Source: Acidobacteriota bacterium (GTDB lineage: Bacteria > Acidobacteriota > Vicinamibacteria > Vicinamibacterales > 2-12-FULL-66-21). Taken from it: 7,507 bases of DNA. The stretch covers positions 1 to 7,507 of the forward strand of contig JACDBQ010000674.1 in the NCBI GenBank assembly GCA_013694845.1, given 5' to 3'. Each line of letters starts with the position of its first letter. Positions within the stretch are counted from its first letter, which is position 1. The translations under genes were made by a program, and so were the position numbers. Shown here one piece after another: positions 4,362 through 7,507 of this stretch. The notes beneath the pieces were generated by a model. The model ran no database searches. It saw only the letters and a list, made by a program, of their open reading frames with translations, and was not told the origin of the DNA.

Positions 4362-7000
4362 TGCGACCATCCGGCTCGCCACCGCTGCCGGCTCCTGTCG
4401 TCGTCATCTTCCGCACGCTGCTGCCGATCGCGGAGCGCGAGGAAGTCCTGAGCGACCTGCAGGATGAGTTTGCCCGGCGGCTGACGCTGGACGGCCCGCG
4501 CGCCGCGCGTCGCTGGGCCTGGCAACAGGCGATTGGCTCGATGCCCGCGCTGTTCCAGCGCTCGTGGTGGCGGGGCATGACGGGATTCGAACCGCGTGCG
4601 AACCGCATGCGACCGGGAGGACCGATGTTCGAGAGCTGGATCATGGATTTTCGGTACGCCGGCCGGCGCCTCTTGAGCCGTCCAACTTATGCGCTGCTTG
4701 CCGTGCTCACGCTTGCCTTGGGAGCCGGCGGGACGGCCGCGATCTTCAGCGTCGCTCGGACGCTGCTGCTCGACCCGTTGCCGATGGCGCGTGAGGAGCA
4801 GGTGGGTGTTCTGTGGTTCACCGGCTCGTGGTCCGAAGCAGAGTTTCTGCATCTCCGTCCCGAATTTCCAGGTTTCCAGCGCATGGCGGCTTATCGTCCG
4901 GACGATGCGACGCTGGAGGTGCCGGGAGGAGCCATGCGCCTGGTTCCCGGAATCGCGGTCTCTGCGGAACTCTTCGATGTGCTCGGCGCGCCGCCGCTGC
5001 TTGGTCGCACGTTCCAGGCGGGTGACGACTTAGCGGGCGCTGAACCCGCGACCGTGCTGAGCTACTCGCTCTGGCAGGAGCTTGGCGGCGACCGCACGAT
5101 TGTCGGCAAGCCGCTTCGTCTCGGAGGGACGTCGCGAACCGTTGTCGGTGTCATGCCTCCAGGCTTCTGGTTTCCCAGCCCCGCAATCCGTGCCTGGAAC
5201 GCGGTGCCTCTCAGCGCGCGGAGCAATTCCGGCCGTTACACGCTGGTGGGGCGCGTTGCCGACGGATCGGCGCTGGCCAACCTCGATGGACCGCTTCGCG
5301 CCATTGCGAGCGCGGTCGGTGAGCGTTTCCCCGCGCCGGCGGCGTGGGACAAGCGCAAGGCCCCAGCGGTCGCGCCTGCGCGGGAGTTCTTCGTGGGCGA
5401 CGTGCGGCCCAGCCTGGTCGCCACGCTCGCCGCGATGGGTGTGATTCTGCTGATCGCCTGCGCGAATGTCGCTTCGCTGATGCTTGGCCAGGTAGACGCT
5501 CGCGCGACCGAGATGGCCGTACGCGCGGCGCTTGGCGCGAACAGGCAGCGGCTGATACAGCAACTCGTCCTCGAGTCGATCCTGGTCGGGGTCCTCGCTG
5601 GCGCGGCCGGCGCCGCGCTCGCCATGATCGGATTCGAGGTGCTGGTTCAGTCTCTGCCGCTCGGCGAGCTCGCGGAGAACGCCCGTCTCGACTGGACGGT
5701 CTTCTGGGCCGCGATGCTGGCGGCCCTCGCCGCGGCCGTCCTGATCTCGATCGTGCCAGGGGTTGCGCTCTGGCGCGGCAGCAGTCTCCAGTCCACCATG
5801 GCGACCACGCGGACCGGTGGGATCGCCGGCCGGGGCGGCCGCCTCGAGGGTGGTCTGGTGATCGTCCAGATGGCGATGGCTGTGCTGCTTGCCGCGGGCG
5901 CGGGTTTGTTGATCCGCAGCGTCGCCAACCTGCGCGCCATAGATCCGGGCGTCGAGACACGCGGGCTGGTCGTGATCGATGCGACCATGCCGACGCGACT
6001 GGCGGCGGCCGAACGCCGGCGCGCGATTCTCGATGTCCTGCCGGCGCTGCGGGCGCTCCCGGGTGTTACGGCGGTCGCGGCGGCGCAGAAGGTACCGCTG
6101 CGAGGGTCCGGCGACAACTGGGGGATCAGGGTACGCGGCAAGCCCGATCTTCCGGACGCGACGACCGCGTTTCGCATGGTGACGAGGGACTATTTCCAGA
6201 CGCTCGGCATGCCGCTGCTCGCGGGACGGAATTTCGATCCCTCCGATCGTGAGTCGAGCGGCCGGGTCGTCATCATCAACCAGGCCCTTGCCGCCAGGTT
6301 TTTCCCTGGCGAGGATCCGGTCGGCCGCGTGCTGCAGACGTTCGACGACCAGGGTGAACGCATCATCGGGGTCGTCGCGGATGCGGCCGAAGCGACGCTG
6401 ACGGACCCGCCGGTGCCCGCCCGCTACATGCTGTACGAGCATGTGCCACCCGTCTGGCACCAGGTGACGATCCTGCTGCGGACCGGTTCGCCTGACGGCA
6501 TCCCGGCGCTGCTGGCTGCCGCGCGTTCGACCATTCAGCGCGAGAGCTCGCAGCTCGCCGTGCAGCAGACCACGACGATGCAGTCCGTGTTCGATCTGGC
6601 GGTCGGCGCCGCCGGCCAGATCGTGACGTTGCTTGGGTTGCTCGCGGGACTCGCGCTCGTACTCGGCGCGGTTGGAGTCTACGGCGTCATCTCGCACTAC
6701 GTGACCCGCCGGTCCCGGGACTACGGCATCCGCATCGCCCTCGGTCAGCCGCCAGGCCGCGTGGTGAGACAGGTCGTCGGACGCGGTGTGGGGCTCGTAG
6801 CGATCGGGAGTGCGCTCGGCATCGTTGCCGCGCTCGCGGTCACCAAGGTGTTGTCGTCGCTGTTGTATGGGATCGAGGCAACAGATCCGGTCGCGTTAGC
6901 TGGCGCCGTCGCCCTGCTGCTGTTCGTTGGAATGCTGGCGGCATTCGTCCCCGCCCGGCGCGCGAGCCTGACCGACCCGGCGCGTGTGCTGCGGCAGTGA
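4361..7000 (+). CDS. ADOP-type ABC transporter permease (MacB/FtsX fold, duplicated)
   Basis: An 879-residue inner-membrane permease of the acidobacterial duplicated orphan permease type: two MacB-like permease units fused in one chain, with no ATPase gene adjacent. Residues 1-85 are the soluble permease prefix (LLPIAEREEVLSDLQDEFAR). Unit 1 has a first helix at about 108-130, a periplasmic MacB_PCD-like domain to about 335, then FtsX helices near 352-378, 402-427 and 448-470. The cytoplasmic motif RATEMAVRAALGANRQRL (381-398) follows the first of these. Unit 2 repeats this: helix 498-520, a periplasmic domain to about 740, and FtsX helices near 752-778, 806-830 and 845-864, with RSRDYGIRIALGQPPGR at 784-800. 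Substrate is unknown; MacB relatives move antibiotics, peptides or lipoproteins. The ATG is kept because the prefix motif begins within ten residues and no later start precedes it. padR follows after 13 nt. Confidence 0.93.
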   Translation: MRPSGSPPLPAPVVVIFRTLLPIAEREEVLSDLQDEFARRLTLDGPRAARRWAWQQAIGSMPALFQRSWWRGMTGFEPRANRMRPGGPMFESWIMDFRYAGRRLLSRPTYALLAVLTLALGAGGTAAIFSVARTLLLDPLPMAREEQVGVLWFTGSWSEAEFLHLRPEFPGFQRMAAYRPDDATLEVPGGAMRLVPGIAVSAELFDVLGAPPLLGRTFQAGDDLAGAEPATVLSYSLWQELGGDRTIVGKPLRLGGTSRTVVGVMPPGFWFPSPAIRAWNAVPLSARSNSGRYTLVGRVADGSALANLDGPLRAIASAVGERFPAPAAWDKRKAPAVAPAREFFVGDVRPSLVATLAAMGVILLIACANVASLMLGQVDARATEMAVRAALGANRQRLIQQLVLESILVGVLAGAAGAALAMIGFEVLVQSLPLGELAENARLDWTVFWAAMLAALAAAVLISIVPGVALWRGSSLQSTMATTRTGGIAGRGGRLEGGLVIVQMAMAVLLAAGAGLLIRSVANLRAIDPGVETRGLVVIDATMPTRLAAAERRRAILDVLPALRALPGVTAVAAAQKVPLRGSGDNWGIRVRGKPDLPDATTAFRMVTRDYFQTLGMPLLAGRNFDPSDRESSGRVVIINQALAARFFPGEDPVGRVLQTFDDQGERIIGVVADAAEATLTDPPVPARYMLYEHVPPVWHQVTILLRTGSPDGIPALLAAARSTIQRESSQLAVQQTTTMQSVFDLAVGAAGQIVTLLGLLAGLALVLGAVGVYGVISHYVTRRSRDYGIRIALGQPPGRVVRQVVGRGVGLVAIGSALGIVAALAVTKVLSSLLYGIEATDPVALAGAVALLLFVGMLAAFVPARRASLTDPARVLRQ

Positions 7001-7002
7001 CC

Positions 7003-7008
7003 AGGAGG
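7003..7008 (+). promoter_or_regulatory. ribosome binding site of padR
   Basis: AGGAGG, 5 nt before the ATG at 7014, is a near-ideal Shine-Dalgarno sequence. It decides the padR start over an in-frame ATG at 6984 that lies inside the end of the permease gene. Confidence 0.75.
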
Positions 7009-7013
7009 CGCGC

Positions 7014-7355
7014 ATGAAACCGGGATCCGAGCCGCAGCGAGTCCTGCTCGGCTCATTGGAAGAGCAGGTGATGCTCGCGGTCGTCCGCACCGCCGACGAG
7101 GCTTACGGAATGAACGTCCGCCGCGAGCTCGAAAGCGTCACCGGGCGGGAGGTCACGATCGGGTCCGTCTACGCCACGCTGGACCGCCTGGAGGCGAAAG
7201 GACTCGTTGCGTCATCCAGGACCGCGGCTGCCGACGCGACGTCCCGCCGAGTATTCGCGATCACCGGCGCGGGCGCGCGGGCACTGACCCAGACGCGCAT
7301 GACGCGCGAGCGGTTGTGGCTGGGCGTGAAGCTGCAGCGGCTGACTGATTCTTGA
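7014..7355 (+). CDS. PadR family winged-helix transcriptional repressor
   Basis: A 113-residue cytoplasmic DNA-binding protein of the small PadR type, normally a dimer that represses neighbouring transport or stress genes. LLGSLEEQVMLAVVRTADEAYGMNVRRELE (11-40) matches PadR helices 1 and 2. The recognition helix is in TIGSVYATLDRLEAKGLV (48-65), the PadR signature. A beta wing follows (SSRTAAADATSRRVFAIT), then GAGARAL and a C-terminal helix to residue 113 that would form the dimer interface. It starts 13 nt after the permease stop with an AGGAGG site, so it is probably co-transcribed with the permease. In many acidobacterial loci padR precedes ADOP genes; here it follows. The perfect palindrome at the permease start is the obvious candidate target, which would give autoregulation. 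Its inducer is unknown. Confidence 0.93.
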   Translation: MKPGSEPQRVLLGSLEEQVMLAVVRTADEAYGMNVRRELESVTGREVTIGSVYATLDRLEAKGLVASSRTAAADATSRRVFAITGAGARALTQTRMTRERLWLGVKLQRLTDS

Positions 7356-7361
7356 CCGCCC

Positions 7362-7507
7362 TCAGCGCCGATAGCGGCCCACGCCGAAGCCGAACATCGC
7401 CGTACCCAGGAGGATCAGGATCGAGGGCTCCAGGATATCGGTCGCTTCAACGGAGGTCGCCACATCGTCGTCGTTGTAGTCCCGGTCGCTCTGGATGGAA
7501 TGAAGAT
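7362..7507 (-). CDS. C-terminal end of a probable PEP-CTERM exported protein (5' cut off)
   Basis: The minus strand is open from the right edge to a TGA at 7364-7362 and encodes 47 visible residues. They comprise an acidic linker (SDRDYNDDDVATSVEATD), then LEPSILILLGTAMFGFGVG and the basic end RYRR. This is the three-part PEP-CTERM layout: an E-P-S/T motif, one hydrophobic helix, and a short Arg cluster. The exosortase system recognises this signal and removes it during export to the envelope. The usual first residue of the motif is Pro (PEP); here it is Leu (LEP), a variant that lowers confidence. The rest of the protein lies outside the window, so its role is unknown. Its stop is 6 nt from the padR stop in convergent orientation, with no visible terminator between. 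Confidence 0.6.
   Translation of the reverse strand, partial: LHSIQSDRDYNDDDVATSVEATDILEPSILILLGTAMFGFGVGRYRR

Noticed and set aside
4281..4382. 34-codon N-terminal extension of ku from an ATG at 4382
   Set aside because: Ku proteins begin at MAR, an AGGTG site supports the start at 4280, and the extension would run across the palindrome and into the permease gene.
5030..6697. Minus-strand open frame of 555 codons
   Set aside because: It lies wholly antisense to the ADOP permease and reads as Arg/His/Asp-rich sequence with no domain; a shadow of high third-position GC.
6984..7013. 10-codon N-terminal extension of padR from an ATG at 6984
   Set aside because: It overlaps the end of the permease gene and lacks a ribosome binding site, whereas AGGAGG stands 5 nt before 7014.

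Overview
The window is GC-rich and densely packed. Its content fits an Acidobacteriota chromosome, most plausibly Vicinamibacteria-like: a very long single-chain MacB/FtsX-type permease of the ADOP (acidobacterial duplicated orphan permease) class with a PadR regulator beside it, a bacterial Ku, and the tail of a probable PEP-CTERM protein. That assignment is inference from gene content; there is no rRNA, tRNA or phylogenetic marker here.

Left part (1-2615, minus strand): a tight three-gene run read right to left. A CsaA-like tRNA-binding-fold protein (2615-2277) is followed after 2 nt by a DUF457/YdjM-type membrane hydrolase (2274-1357), and after 4 nt by a MATE-family exporter (1352 to the left edge, its last few codons cut off). 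The gaps imply one transcript. A -10-like hexamer 5 nt before the csaA ATG, with no Shine-Dalgarno, suggests leaderless transcription.

Centre-left (2616-2918): 303 bp with no intact gene. The minus strand holds what looks like the fused ends of a small protein whose middle is lost and whose two ends are now in different frames. Right of it lie a weak promoter candidate, a perfect 15-bp palindrome and a strong ribosome binding site leading into a thioredoxin-2 (TrxC-type) gene, 2919-3347 plus.

Centre (3348-4360): Ku (4280-3405, minus) converges on trxC, with a possible hairpin between the stops. LigD is not in the window. Ku and the ADOP permease diverge from an 80-bp intergenic region. At its right end is a perfect 15-bp palindrome (4347-4361) that contains a TACAAT -10 hexamer and ends on the A of the permease start codon. 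This is the most distinctive regulatory signal in the window.

Right part (4361-7507): the 879-aa ADOP permease, then 13 nt later a PadR-family repressor (7014-7355) with a good AGGAGG site. They probably form an operon, with PadR a natural candidate to bind the palindrome and close a negative feedback loop. Six nt beyond PadR, on the opposite strand, is the C-terminal end of a probable PEP-CTERM exported protein (edge to 7362).

I see no CRISPR array, transposon, phage gene, RNA gene or clearly new multigene system. The items worth following are the operator/start overlap at the permease, the apparently leaderless genes, the deleted-core pseudogene and the palindrome in the trxC leader.
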